Assembly (NCBI GenBank): GCA_036172665.1
Contig: CM069870.1
Coordinates: 44,660,001 to 44,724,000, forward strand
Source of the DNA: Prosopocoilus inquinatus
Lineage: Eukaryota > Arthropoda > Insecta > Coleoptera > Lucanidae
Direction: 5' to 3'
Length of the DNA stretch: 64,000 nucleotides
The translations under genes and the position numbers were made by a program. This document shows positions 23,844 to 37,242 of this stretch, piece after piece (positions within the stretch are counted from its first letter, which is position 1; every line of letters starts with the position of its first letter). The notes beneath the pieces were generated by a model. That model did no database searches, was not told where the DNA came from, and saw nothing but the letters and a program-made list of their open reading frames with translations.

Positions 23844-26365
23844 CGACGTTTTCGGACGCAGCAGAAGCTGGAAATAGTTTTAAACGAAACAACACGTATT
23901 AGCGTTGTTCCTGTGATGTATCTAATCGATCCTTACTCATCTATCATGTTATTTGACGTTTCGATGGACTCCAGTAACTCTAATGTGAGATACGAAATTT
24001 TCGGACGCAGCAGAAGCTGGAAATAGTTTTAAACGAAACAACACGCATTAGTGTTGTTCCTGTGATGCATCTAATCGATCCTTACTTATCAATCATGTTA
24101 TTTGACGTTTGGATGGACTCCAGTAACCCTGACGTGAGATACGAAGTTCTCGGACGCAGCAGAAGCTGGAAATAGTTTTAAACGAAACAACACGTATTAG
24201 CGTTGTTCCTGTGATGTATCTAATCGATCCTTACTCATCTATCATGTTATTTGACGTTTCGATGGACTCCAGTAACTCTAATGTGAGATACGAAATTTTC
24301 GGACGCAGCAGAAGCTGGAAATAGTTTTAAACGAAACAACACGCATTAGCGTTGTTCCTGTGATGTATCTAATCGATCCTTACTTATCTATCATGTTATT
24401 TGACGTTTGGATGGACTCCAGTAACCCTGACGTGAGATACGAAGTTCTCGGACGCAGCAGAAGCTGGAAATAGTTTCAAACGAAACAACACGTATTAGCG
24501 TTGATCCTGTGATGTATCTAATCGATCCTTACTCATCTATCATGTTATTTGACGTTTGGATGGACTCCAGTAACTCTGATGTGAGATACAATGTTTTTGG
24601 ACGCAGCAGAAGCTGGAAATAGTTTTAAACGAAACAACGCGCATTAGCGTTGTTCCTGTGATGTATCTAATCGATCCTTACTTATCTATCATGTTATTTG
24701 ACGTTTGGATGGACTCCAGTAACCCTGACGTGAGATACGAAGTTCTCGGACGCAGCAGAAGCTGGAAATAGTTTCAAACGAAACAACACGTATTAGCGTT
24801 GATCCTGTGATGTATCTAATCGATCGTTACTCATCTATCATGTTATTTGACGTTTCGATGGACTCCAGTAACTCTAATGTGAGAAACGAAATTTTCGGAC
24901 GCAGGAGAAGCTGGAAATAGTTTTAAACGAAACAACACGCATTAGCGTTGTTCCTGTGATGTATCTAATCGATCCTTACTCATCTATCATGTTATTTGAC
25001 GTTTGGATGGACTCCAGTAACTCTGATGTGAGATACAAAGTTTTTGGACGCACCAGGAGCTGGAAATAGTTTTAAACGAAACAACACGTATTAGCGTTGT
25101 TCCTGTGCTGTATCTAATCGATCCTTACTCATATATCATGTTATTTGGCGTTTCTATGGACTCCAGTAGCTCTGATGTGAGATACGACGTTTTCGGACGC
25201 AGCAGAAGCTGGAAATAGTTTTAAACGAAACAACACGTATTAGCGTTGTTCCTGTGATGTATCTAATCGATCCTTACTCATCTATCATGTTATTTGGCGT
25301 TTCGATGGAATCCAGTAACTCTGATGTGAGATACAAAGTTTTTGGACGCAGCAGAAGCTGGAAATAGTTTTGAACGAAACAACAAGTATTAGCGTTGTTC
25401 CTGTGCTGTATCTAATCGATCCTTACTCATATATCATGTTATTTGGCCTTTCGATGGACTCCAGTAGCTCTGATGTGAGATACGACGTTTTCGGACGCAG
25501 CAGAAGCTGGAAATAGTTTTAAACGAAATAACACGTATTAGCGTTGTTCCTGTGATGTATCTAATCGATCCTTACTCATCTATCATGTTATTTGACGTTT
25601 GGATGGACTCCAGTAACTCTGATGTGAGATACAAAGTTTTTGGACGCAGCAGGAGCTGGAAATAGTTTTAAACGAAACAACACGTATTAGCGTTGTTCCT
25701 GTGCTGTATCTAATCGATCCTTACTCATATATCATGTTATTTGGCGTTTCGATGGACTCCAGTAGCTCTGATGTGAGATACGACGTTTTCGGACGCAGCA
25801 GAAGCTGGAAATAGTTTTAAACGAAACAACACGTATTAGCGTTGTTCCTGTGATGTATCTAATCGATCCTTACTCATCTATCATGTTATTTGACGTTTCG
25901 ATGGACTCCAGTAACTCTAATGTGAGATACGAAATTTTCGGACGCAGCAGAAGCTGGAAATAGTTTTAAACGAAACAACACGCATTAGTGTTGTTCCTGT
26001 GATGCATCTAATCGATCCTTACTTATCAATCATGTTATTTGACGTTTGGATGGACTCCAGTAACTCTGATGTGAGATACAATGTTTTTGGACGCAGCAGA
26101 AGCTGGAAATAGTTTTAAACGAAACAACGCGCATTAGCGTTGTTCCTGTGATGTATCTAATCGATCCTTACTTATCTATCATGTTATTTGACGTTTGGAT
26201 GGACTCCAGTAACCCTGACGTGAGATACGAAGTTCTCGGACGCAGCAGAAGCTGGAAATAGTTTCAAACGAAACAACACGTATTAGCGTTGATCCTGTGA
26301 TGTATCTAATCGATCGTTACTCATCTATCATGTTATTTGACGTTTCGATGGACTCCAGTAACTCT
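21747..26365. repeat. HOR copy 2 (31 units, contracted)
   Basis: Reads M-K-N-K-S-N-P-T-P-T-P, then M-K'-S-(K/S hybrid)-N-P-N-P-T-P, then M-K-S, then K'-S-K-S-N-T-P. The first block has an extra T-P dimer. The second block has lost four units, one of them at a K/S hybrid at 23833. Nearly all of the third block is gone. The first block and the preceding K'-S-K-S-N-T-P are almost identical to the same stretch in copy 3 at an offset of exactly 4619 bp (31 units). Confidence 0.83.
23820..23850. repeat. In-register hybrid unit K/S
   Basis: AACTCTGATGTGAGATACGA followed by CG joins a K left part (AACTCT, GGATGG) to an S right part (GACGTTTTCGG). One unit is missing relative to the K-S pair of other copies. 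Confidence 0.8.
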
Positions 26366-28462
26366 AATGTGAGAAACGAAATTTTCGGACGCAGGAGAAG
26401 CTGGAAATAGTTTTAAACGAAACAACACGCATTAGCGTTGTTCCTGTGATGTATCTAATCGATCCTTACTCATCTATAATGTTATTTGACGTTTGGATGG
26501 ACTCCAGTAACTCTGATGTGAGATACAAAGTTTTTGGACGCAGCAGAAGCTGGAAATAGTTTTGAACGAAACAACACGTATTAGCGTTGTTCCTGTGATG
26601 TATCTAATCGATCCTTACTCATCTATCATGTTATTTGACGTTTCGATGGACTCCAGTAACTCTAATGTGAGATACGAAATTTTCGGACGCAGCAGAAGCT
26701 GGAAATAGTTTTAAACTAAACAACACGCATTAGTGTTGTTCCTGTGATGTATCTAATCGATCCTTACTCATCTATAATGTTATTTGACGTTTGGATGGAC
26801 TCCAGTAACTCTGATGTGAGATACAAAGTTTTTGGACGCAGCAGAAGCTGGAAATAGTTTTGAACGAAACAACACGTATTAGCGTTGTTCCTGTGATGTA
26901 TCTAATCGATCCTTACTCATCTATCATGTTATTTGGCGTTTCGATGGACTCCAGTAGCTCTGATGTGAGATACGACGTTTTCGGACGCAGCAGAAGCTGG
27001 AAATAGTTTTAAACGAAACAACACGTATTAGCGTTGTTCCTGTGATGTATCTAATCGATCCTTACTCATCTATCATGTTATTTGACGTTTCGATGGACTC
27101 CAGTAACTCTAATGTGAGATACGAAATTTTCGGACGCAGCAGAAGCTGGAAATAGTTTTAAACGAAACAACACGCATTAGCGTTGTTCCTGTGATGTATC
27201 TAATCGATCCTTACTTATCTATCATGTTATTTGACGTTTGGATGGACTCCAGTAACCCTGACGTGAGATACGAAGTTCTCGGACGCAGCAGAAGCTGGAA
27301 ATAGTTTCAAACGAAACAACACGTATTAGCGTTGATCCTGTGATGTATCTAATCGATCCTTACTCATCTATCATGTTATTTGACGTTTGGATGGACTCCA
27401 GTAACTCTGATGTGAGATACAATGTTTTTGGACGCAGCAGAAGCTGGAAATAGTTTTAAACGAAACAACGCGCATTAGCGTTGTTCCTGTGATGTATCTA
27501 ATCGATCCTTACTTATCTATCATGTTATTTGACGTTTGGATGGACTCCAGTAACCCTGACGTGAGATACGAAGTTCTCGGACGCAGCAGAAGCTGGAAAT
27601 AGTTTCAAACGAAACAACACGTATTAGCGTTGTTCCTGTGATGTATCTAATCGATCCTTACTCATCTATCATGTTATTTGACGTTTGGATGGACTCCAGT
27701 AACTCTGATGTGAGATACAATGTTTTTGGACGCAGCAGAAGCTGGAAATAGTTTTAAACGAAACAACGCGCATTAGCGTTGTTCCTGTGATGTATCTAAT
27801 CGATCCTTACTTATCTATCATGTTATTTGACGTTTGGATGGACTCCAGTAACCCTGACGTGAGATACGAAGTTCTCGGACGCAGCAGAAGCTGGAAATAG
27901 TTTCAAACGAAACAACACGTATTAGCGTTGATCCTGTGATGTATCTAATCGATCGTTACTCATCTATCATGTTATTTGACGTTTCGATGGACTCCAGTAA
28001 CTCTAATGTGAGAAACGAAATTTTCGGACGCAGGAGAAGCTGGAAATAGTTTTAAACGAAACAACACGCATTAGCGTTGTTCCTGTGATGTATCTAATCG
28101 ATCCTTACTCATCTATCATGTTATTTGGCGTTTCGATGGAATCCAGTAACTCTGATGTGAGATACAAAGTTTTTGGACGCAGCAGAAGCTGGAAATAGTT
28201 TTGAACGAAACAACAAGTATTAGCGTTGTTCCTGTGCTGTATCTAATCGATCCTTACTCATATATCATGTTATTTGGCGTTTCGATGGACTCCAGTAGCT
28301 CTGATGTGAGATACGACGTTTTCGGACGCAGCAGAAGCTGGAAATAGTTTTAAACGAAATAACACGTATTAGCGTTGTTCCTGTGATGTATCTAATCGAT
28401 CCTTACTCATCTATCATGTTATTTGACGTTTGGATGGACTCCAGTAACTCTGATGTGAGATA
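25245..28462. repeat. Segmental duplication pair 3, copy B
   Basis: Partner of 20626-23843. It spans the end of HOR copy 2 and the start of HOR copy 3, which shows that the duplicated segment ignored the HOR block phase. Both copies contain the unusual T-P-T-P arrangement. Confidence 0.83.
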
Positions 28463-30090
28463 CAAAGTTTTTGGACGCAGCAGGAGCTGGAAATAGTTTT
28501 AAACGAAACAACACGTATTAGCGTTGTTCCTGTGCTGTATCTAATCGATCCTTACTCATATATCATGTTATTTGGCGTTTCGATGGACTCCAGTAGCTCT
28601 GATGTGAGATACGACGTTTTCGGACGCAGCAGAAGCTGGAAATAGTTTTAAACGAAACAACACGTATTAGCGTTGTTCCTGTGATGTATCTAATCGATCC
28701 TTACTCATCTATCATGTTATTTGACGTTTCGATGGACTCCAGTAACTCTAATGTGAGATACGAAATTTTCGGACGCAGCAGAAGCTGGAAATAGTTTTAA
28801 ACGAAACAACACGCATTAGTGTTGTTCCTGTGATGCATCTAATCGATCCTTACTTATCAATCATGTTATTTGACGTTTGGATGGACTCCAGTAACCCTGA
28901 CGTGAGATACGAAGTTCTCGGACGCAGCAGAAGCTGGAAATAGTTTTAAACGAAACAACACGTATTAGCGTTGTTCCTGTGATGTATCTAATCGATCCTT
29001 ACTCATCTATCATGTTATTTGACGTTTGGATGGACTCCAGTAACTATGATGTGAGATACAAAGTTTTTGGACGCAGCAGAAGCTGGAAATAGTTTTGAAC
29101 GAAACAACACGTATTAGCGTTGTTCCTGTGATGTATCTAATCGATCCTTACTCATCTATCATGTTATTTGACGTTTCGATGGACTCCAGTAACTCTAATG
29201 TGAGATACGAAATTTTCGGACGCAGCAGAAGCTGGAAATAGTTTTAAACGAAACAACACGCATTAGTGTTGTTCCTGTGATGCATCTAATCGATCCTTAC
29301 TTATCAATCATGTTATTTGACGTTTGGATGGACTCCAGTAACCCTGACGTGAGATACGAAGTTCTCGGACGCAGCAGAAGCTGGAAATAGTTTTAAACGA
29401 AACAACACGTATTAGCGTTGTTCCTGTGATGTATCTAATCGATCCTTACTCATCTATCATGTTATTTGACGTTTCGATGGACTCCAGTAACTCTAATGTG
29501 AGATACGAAATTTTCGGACGCAGCAGAAGCTGGAAATAGTTTTAAACGAAACAACACGCATTAGCGTTGTTCCTGTGATGTATCTAATCGATCCTTACTT
29601 ATCTATCATGTTATTTGACGTTTGGATGGACTCCAGTAACCCTGACGTGAGATACGAAGTTCTCGGACGCAGCAGAAGCTGGAAATAGTTTCAAACGAAA
29701 CAACACGTATTAGCGTTGATCCTGTGATGTATCTAATCGATCCTTACTCATCTATCATGTTATTTGACGTTTGGATTTACTCCAGTAACTCTGATGTGAG
29801 ATACAATGTTTTTGGACGCAGCAGAAGCTGGAAATAGTTTTAAACGAAACAACGAGCATTAGCGTTGTTCCTGTGATGTATCTAATCGATCCTTACTTAT
29901 CTATCATGTTATTTGACGTTTGGATGGACTCCAGTAACCCTGACGTGAGATACGAAGTTCTCGGACGCAGCAGAAGCTGGAAATAGTTTCAAACGAAACA
30001 ACACGTATTAGCGTTGATCCTGTGATGTATCTAATCGATCGTTACTCATCTATCATGTTATTTGACGTTTCGATGGACTCCAGTAACTCT

Positions 30091-32623
30091 AATGTGAGAA
30101 ACGAAATTTTCGGACGCAGGAGAAGCTGGAAATAGTTTTAAACGAAACAACACGCATTAGCGTTGTTCCTGTGATGTATCTAATCGATCCTTACTCATCT
30201 ATCATGTTATTTGGCGTTTCGATGGAATCCAGTAACTCTGATGTGAGATACAAAGTTTTTGGACGCAGCAGAAGCTGGAAATAGTTTTGAACGAAACAAC
30301 AAGTATTAGCGTTGTTCCTGTGCTGTATCTAATCGATCCTTACTCATATATCATGTTATTTGGCCTTTCGATGGACTCCAGTAGCTCTGATGTGAGATAC
30401 GACGTTTTCGGACGCAGCAGAAGCTGGAAATAGTTTTAAACGAAATAACACGTATTAGCGTTGTTCCTGTGATGTATCTAATCGAACCTTACTCATCTAT
30501 CATGTTATTTGACGTTTGGATGGACTCCAGTAACTCTGATGTGAGATACAAAGTTTTTGGACGCAGCAGGAGCTGGAAATAGTTTTAAACGAAACAACAC
30601 GTATTGGCGTTGTTCCTGTGCTGTATCTAATCGATCCTTACTCATATATCATGTTATTTGGCGTTTCGATGGACTCCAGTAGCTCTGATGTGAGATACGA
30701 CGTTTTCGGACGCAGCAGAAGCTGGAAATAGTTTTAAACGAAACAACACGTATTAGCGTTGTTCCTGTGATGTATCTAATCGATCCTTACTCATCTATCA
30801 TGTTATTTGACGTTTCGATGGACTCCAGTAACTCTAATGTGAGATACGAAATTTTCGGACGCAGCAGAAGCTGGAAATAGTTTTAAACGAAACAACACGC
30901 ATTAGTGTTGTTCCTGTGATGCATCTAATCGATCCTTACTTATCAATCATGTTATTTGACGTTTGGATGGACTCCAGTAACCCTGACGTGAGATACGAAG
31001 TTCTCGGACGCAGCAGAAGCTGGAAATAGTTTTAAACGAAACAACACGTATTAGCGTTGTTCCTGTGATGTATCTAATCGATCCTTACTCATCTATCATG
31101 TTATTTGACGTTTGGATGGACTCCAGTAACTATGATGTGAGATACAAAGTTTTTGGACGCAGCAGAAGCTGGAAATAGTTTTGAACGAAACAACACGTAT
31201 TAGCGTTGTTCCTGTGATGTATCTAATCGATCCTTACTCATCTATCATGTTATTTGACGTTTCGATGGACTCCAGTAACTCTAATGTGAGATACGAAATT
31301 TTCGGCCGCAGCAGAAGCTGGAAATAGTTTTAAACTAAACAACACGCATTAGTGTTGTTCCTGTGATGTATCTAATCGATCCTTACTCATCTATCATGTT
31401 ATTTGACGTTTGGATGGACTCCAGTAACTCTGATGTGAGATACAAAGTTTTTGGACGCAGCAGAAGCTGGAAATAGTTTTGAACGAAACAACACGTATTA
31501 GCGTTGTTCCTGTGATGTATCTAATCGATCCTTACTCATCTATCATGTTATTTGGCGTTTCGATGGACTCCAGTAGCTCTGATGTGAGATACGACGTTTA
31601 CGGACGCAGCAGAAGCTGGAAATAGTTTTAAACGAAACAACACGTATTAGCGTTGTTCCTGTGATGTATCTAATCGATCCTTACTCATCTATCATGTTAT
31701 TTGACGTTTCGATGGACTCCAGTAACTCTAATGTGAGATACGAAATTTTCGGACGCAGCAGAAGCTGGAAATAGTTTTAAACGAAACAACACGCATTAGT
31801 GTTGTTCCTGTGATGCATCTAATCGATCCTTACTTATCAATCATGTTATTTGACGTTTGGATGGACTCCAGTAACCCTGACGTGAGATACGAAGTTCTCG
31901 GACGCAGCAGAAGCTGGAAATAGTTTTAAACGAAACAACACGTATTAGCGTTGTTCCTGTGATGTATCTAATCGATCCTTACTCATCTATCATGTTATTT
32001 GACGTTTCGATGGACTCCAGTAACTCTAATGTGAGATACGAAATTTTCGGACGCAGCAGAAGCTGGAAATAGTTTTAAACGAAACAACACGCATTAGCGT
32101 TGTTCCTGTGATGTATCTAATCGATCCTTACTTATCTATCATGTTATTTGACGTTTGGATGGACTCCAGTAACCCTGACGTGAGATACGAAGTTCTCGGA
32201 CGCAGCAGAAGCTGGAAATAGTTTCAAACGAAACAACACGTATTAGCGTTGATCCTGTGATGTATCTAATCGATCCTTACTCATCTATCATGTTATTTGA
32301 CGTTTGGATGGACTCCAGTAACTCTGATGTGAGATACAATGTTTTTGGACGCAGCAGAAGCTGGAAATAGTTTTAAACGAAACAACGCGCATTAGCGTTG
32401 TTCCTGTGATGTATCTAATCGATCCTTACTTATCTATCATGTTATTTGACGTTTGGATGGACTCCAGTAACCCTGACGTGAGATACGAAGTTCTCGGACG
32501 CAGCAGAAGCTGGAAATAGTTTCAAACGAAACAACACGTATTAGCGTTGATCCTGTGATGTATCTAATCGATCGTTACTCATCTATCATGTTATTTGACG
32601 TTTCGATGGACTCCAGTAACTCT
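30091..32623. repeat. HOR block 3 (17 units)
   Basis: M-K'-S-K-S-N-P-Y-N-K-S-N-P-N-P-T-P, 2533 bp, the longest block. Markers are GGCCTTTCG in the first S and CGGCCGCAG in the N after Y. It shares its first eight positions with block 2, so the blocks themselves look like duplicates of one ancestral cassette that later diverged. Confidence 0.82.
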
Positions 32624-33815
32624 AATGTGAGAAACGAAATTTTCGGACGCAGGAGAAGCTGGAAATAGTTTTAAACGAAACAACACGCATTAGCGTTGTT
32701 CCTGTGATGTATCTAATCGATCCTTACTCATCTATCATGTTATTTGGCGTTTCGATGGAATCCAGTAACTCTGATGTGAGATACAAAGTTTTTGGACGCA
32801 GCAGAAGCTGGAAATAGTTTTGAACGAAACAACAAGTATTAGCGTTGTTCCTGTGCTGTATCTAATCGATCCTTACTCATATATCATGTTATTTGGCCTT
32901 TCGATGGACTCCAGTAGCTCTGATGTGAGATACGACGTTTTCGGACGCAGCAGAAGCTGGAAATAGTTTTAAACGAAATAACACGTATTAGCGTTGTTCC
33001 TGTGATGTATCTAATCGATCCTTACTCATCTATCATGTTATTTGACGTTTGGATGGACTCCAGTAACTCTGATGTGAGATACAAAGTTTTTGGACGCAGC
33101 AGGAGCTGGAAATAGTTTTAAACGAAACAACACGTATTAGCGTTGTTCCTGTGCTGTATCTAATCGATCCTTACTCATATATCATGTTATTTGGCGTTTC
33201 GATGGACTCCAGTAGCTCTGATGTGAGATACGACGTTTTCGGACGCAGCAGAAGCTGGAAATAGTTTTAAACGAAACAACACGTATTAGCGTTGTTCCTG
33301 TGATGTATCTAATCGATCCTTACTCATCTATCATGTTATTTGACGTTTCGATGGACTCCAGTAACTCTAATGTGAGATACGAAATTTTCGGACGCAGCAG
33401 AAGCTGGAAATAGTTTTAAACGAAACAACACGCATTAGTGTTGTTCCTGTGATGCATCTAATCGATCCTTACTTATCAATCATGTTATTTGACGTTTGGA
33501 TGGACTCCAGTAACTCTGATGTGAGATACAATGTTTTTGGACGCAGCAGAAGCTGGAAATAGTTTTAAACGAAACAACGCGCATTAGCGTTGTTCCTGTG
33601 ATGTATCTAATCGATCCTTACTTATCTATCATGTTATTTGACGTTTGGATGGACTCCAGTAACCCTGACGTGAGATACGAAGTTCTCGGACGCAGCAGAA
33701 GCTGGAAATAGTTTCAAACGAAACAACACGTATTAGCGTTGATCCTGTGATGTATCTAATCGATCGTTACTCATCTATCATGTTATTTGACGTTTCGATG
33801 GACTCCAGTAACTCT
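32624..33815. repeat. HOR block 4 (8 units: M-K'-S-K-S-N-T-P)
   Basis: The shortest block, 1192 bp. Here N is followed directly by T, whose upstream part carries GATGCATC and TTATCAATC, normally found before P. This N-T junction is therefore a P/T hybrid that was fixed and amplified as part of the HOR. Confidence 0.8.
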
Positions 33816-35156
33816 AATGTGAGAAACGAAATTTTCGGACGCAGGAGAAGCTGGAAATAGTTTTAAACGAAACAACACGCATTAGCGTTGTTCCTGTGAT
33901 GTATCTAATCGATCCTTACTCATCTATAATGTTATTTGACGTTTGGATGGACTCCAGTAACTCTGATGTGAGATACAAAGTTTTTGGACGCAGCAGAAGC
34001 TGGAAATAGTTTTGAACGAAACAACACGTATTAGCGTTGTTCCTGTGATGTATCTAATCGATCCTTACTCATCTATCATGTTATTTGACGTTTCGATGGA
34101 CTCCAGTAACTCTAATGTGAGATACGAAATTTTCGGACGCAGCAGAAGCTGGAAATAGTTTTAAACTAAACAACACGCATTAGTGTTGTTCCTGTGATGT
34201 ATCTAATCGATCCTTACTCATCTATAATGTTATTTGACGTTTGGATGGACTCCAGTAACTCTGATGTGAGATACAAAGTTTTTGGACGCAGCAGAAGCTG
34301 GAAATAGTTTTGAACGAAACAACACGTATTAGCGTTGTTCCTGTGATGTATCTAATCGATCCTTACTCATCTATCATGTTATTTGGCGTTTCGATGGACT
34401 CCAGTAGCTCTGATGTGAGATACGACGTTTTCGGACGCAGCAGAAGCTGGAAATAGTTTTAAACGAAACAACACGTATTAGCGTTGTTCCTGTGATGTAT
34501 CTAATCGATCCTTACTCATCTATCATGTTATTTGACGTTTCGATGGACTCCAGTAACTCTAATGTGAGATACGAAATTTTCGGACGCAGCAGAAGCTGGA
34601 AATAGTTTTAAACGAAACAACACGCATTAGCGTTGTTCCTGTGATGTATCTAATCGATCCTTACTTATCTATCATGTTATTTGACGTTTGGATGGACTCC
34701 AGTAACCCTGACGTGAGATACGAAGTTCTCGGACGCAGCAGAAGCTGGAAATAGTTTCAAACGAAACAACACGTATTAGCGTTGATCCTGTGATGTATCT
34801 AATCGATCCTTACTCATCTATCATGTTATTTGACGTTTGGATGGACTCCAGTAACTCTGATGTGAGATAAAATGTTTTTGGACGCAGCAGAAGCTGGAAA
34901 TAGTTTTAAACGAAACAACGCGCATTAGCGTTGTTCCTGTGATGTATCTAATCGATCCTTACTTATCTATCATGTTATTTGACGTTTGGATGGACTCCAG
35001 TAACCCTGACGTGAGATACGAAGTTCTCGGACGCAGCAGAAGCTGGAAATAGTTTCAAACGAAACAACACGTATTAGCGTTGATCCTGTGATGTATCTAA
35101 TCGATCGTTACTCATCTATCATGTTATTTGACGTTTCGATGGACTCCAGTAACTCT
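33816..35156. repeat. HOR block 1 (9 units: M-K-N-K-S-N-P-T-P)
   Basis: Cleanest example of the first sub-block of the higher-order repeat. The two K units carry the CTATAATG variant, which marks this block in all four copies. Length 1341 bp, exactly 9 units. Confidence 0.82.
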
Positions 35157-37242
35157 AATGTGAGAAACGAAATTTTCGGACGCAGGAGAAGCTGGAAATA
35201 GTTTTAAACGAAACAACACGCATTAGCGTTGTTCCTGTGATGTATCTAATCGATCCTTACTCATCTATCATGTTATTTGGCGTTTCGATGGAATCCAGTA
35301 ACTCTGATGTGAGATACAAAGTTTTTGGACGCAGCAGAAGCTGGAAATAGTTTTGAACGAAACAACAAGTATTAGCGTTGTTCCTGTGCTGTATCTAATC
35401 GATCCTTACTCATATATCATGTTATTTGGCGTTTCGATGGACTCCAGTAGCTCTGATGTGAGATACGACGTTTTCGGACGCAGCAGAAGCTGGAAATAGT
35501 TTTAAACGAAATAACACGTATTAGCGTTGTTCCTGTGATGTATCTAATCGATCCTTACTCATCTATCATGTTATTTGACGTTTGGATGGACTCCAGTAAC
35601 TCTGATGTGAGATACAAAGTTTTTGGACGCAGCAGGAGCTGGAAATAGTTTTAAACGAAACAACACGTATTAGCGTTGTTCCTGTGCTGTATCTAATCGA
35701 TCCTTACTCATATATCATGTTATTTGGCGTTTCGATGGACTCCAGTAGCTCTGATGTGAGATACGACGTTTTCGGACGCAGCAGAAGCTGGAAATAGTTT
35801 TAAACGAAACAACACGTATTAGCGTTGTTCCTGTGATGTATCTAATCGATCCTTACTCATCTATCATGTTATTTGACGTTTCGATGGACTCCAGTAACTC
35901 TAATGTGAGATACGAAATTTTCGGACGCAGCAGAAGCTGGAAATAGTTTTAAACGAAACAACACGCATTAGTGTTGTTCCTGTGATGCATCTAATCGATC
36001 CTTACTTATCAATCATGTTATTTGACGTTTGGATGGACTCCAGTAACCCTGACGTGAGATACGAAGTTCTCGGACGCAGCAGAAGCTGGAAATAGTTTTA
36101 AACGAAACAACACGTATTAGCGTTGTTCCTGTGATGTATCTAATCGATCCTTACTCATCTATCATGTTATTTGACGTTTGGATGGACTCCAGTAACTATG
36201 ATGTGAGATACAAAGTTTTTGGACGCAGCAGAAGCTGGAAATAGTTTTGAACGAAACAACACGTATTAGCGTTGTTCCTGTGATGTATCTAATCGATCCT
36301 TACTCATCTATCATGTTATTTGACGTTTCGATGGACTCCAGTAACTCTAATGTGAGATACGAAATTTTCGGACGCAGCAGAAGCTGGAAATAGTTTTAAA
36401 CGAAACAACACGCATTAGTGTTGTTCCTGTGATGCATCTAATCGATCCTTACTTATCAATCATGTTATTTGACGTTTGGATGGACTCCAGTAACCCTGAC
36501 GTGAGATACGAAGTTCTCGGACGCAGCAGAAGCTGGAAATAGTTTTAAACGAAACAACACGTATTAGCGTTGTTCCTGTGATGTATCTAATCGATCCTTA
36601 CTCATCTATCATGTTATTTGACGTTTCGATGGACTCCAGTAACTCTAATGTGAGATACGAAATTTTCGGACGCAGCAGAAGCTGGAAATAGTTTTAAACG
36701 AAACAACACGCATTAGCGTTGTTCCTGTGATGTATCTAATCGATCCTTACTTATCTATCATGTTATTTGACGTTTGGATGGACTCCAGTAACCCTGACGT
36801 GAGATACGAAGTTCTCGGACGCAGCAGAAGCTGGAAATAGTTTCAAACGAAACAACACGTATTAGCGTTGATCCTGTGATGTATCTAATCGATCCTTACT
36901 CATCTATCATGTTATTTGACGTTTGGATTTACTCCAGTAACTCTGATGTGAGATACAATGTTTTTGGACGCAGCAGAAGCTGGAAATAGTTTTAAACGAA
37001 ACAACGCGCATTAGCGTTGTTCCTGTGATGTATCTAATCGATCCTTACTTATCTATCATGTTATTTGACGTTTGGATGGACTCCAGTAACCCTGACGTGA
37101 GATACGAAGTTCTCGGACGCAGCAGAAGCTGGAAATAGTTTCAAACGAAACAACACGTATTAGCGTTGATCCTGTGATGTATCTAATCGATCGTTACTCA
37201 TCTATCATGTTATTTGACGTTTCGATGGACTCCAGTAACTCT
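35157..37242. repeat. HOR block 2 (14 units)
   Basis: M-K'-S-K-S-N-P-Y-N-P-N-P-T-P, 2086 bp. The T unit carries GGATTTACTCC in place of GGATGGACTCC, a slot-specific marker shared with copies 1 and 3. The S after K' has GGCGTTTCG, not the GGCCTTTCG form of blocks 3 and 4. Confidence 0.82.

Larger units (their letters stand above)
26366..33815. repeat. HOR copy 3 (50 units, most complete)
   Basis: The fullest copy: M-K-N-K-S-N-P-T-P-T-P (11), then the 14-unit block, the 17-unit block (30091-32623) and the 8-unit block (32624-33815). It is two units longer than the 48-unit form because of the same extra T-P dimer as copy 2. Private changes noticed: ACGAGC near 29853, ATCGAACC near 30484, GTATTGGCG near 30605 and GTTTACGG near 31598. 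Marker offsets to copy 1 are exactly 11473 bp (77 units) and to copy 4 exactly 7152 bp (48 units). Confidence 0.87.
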
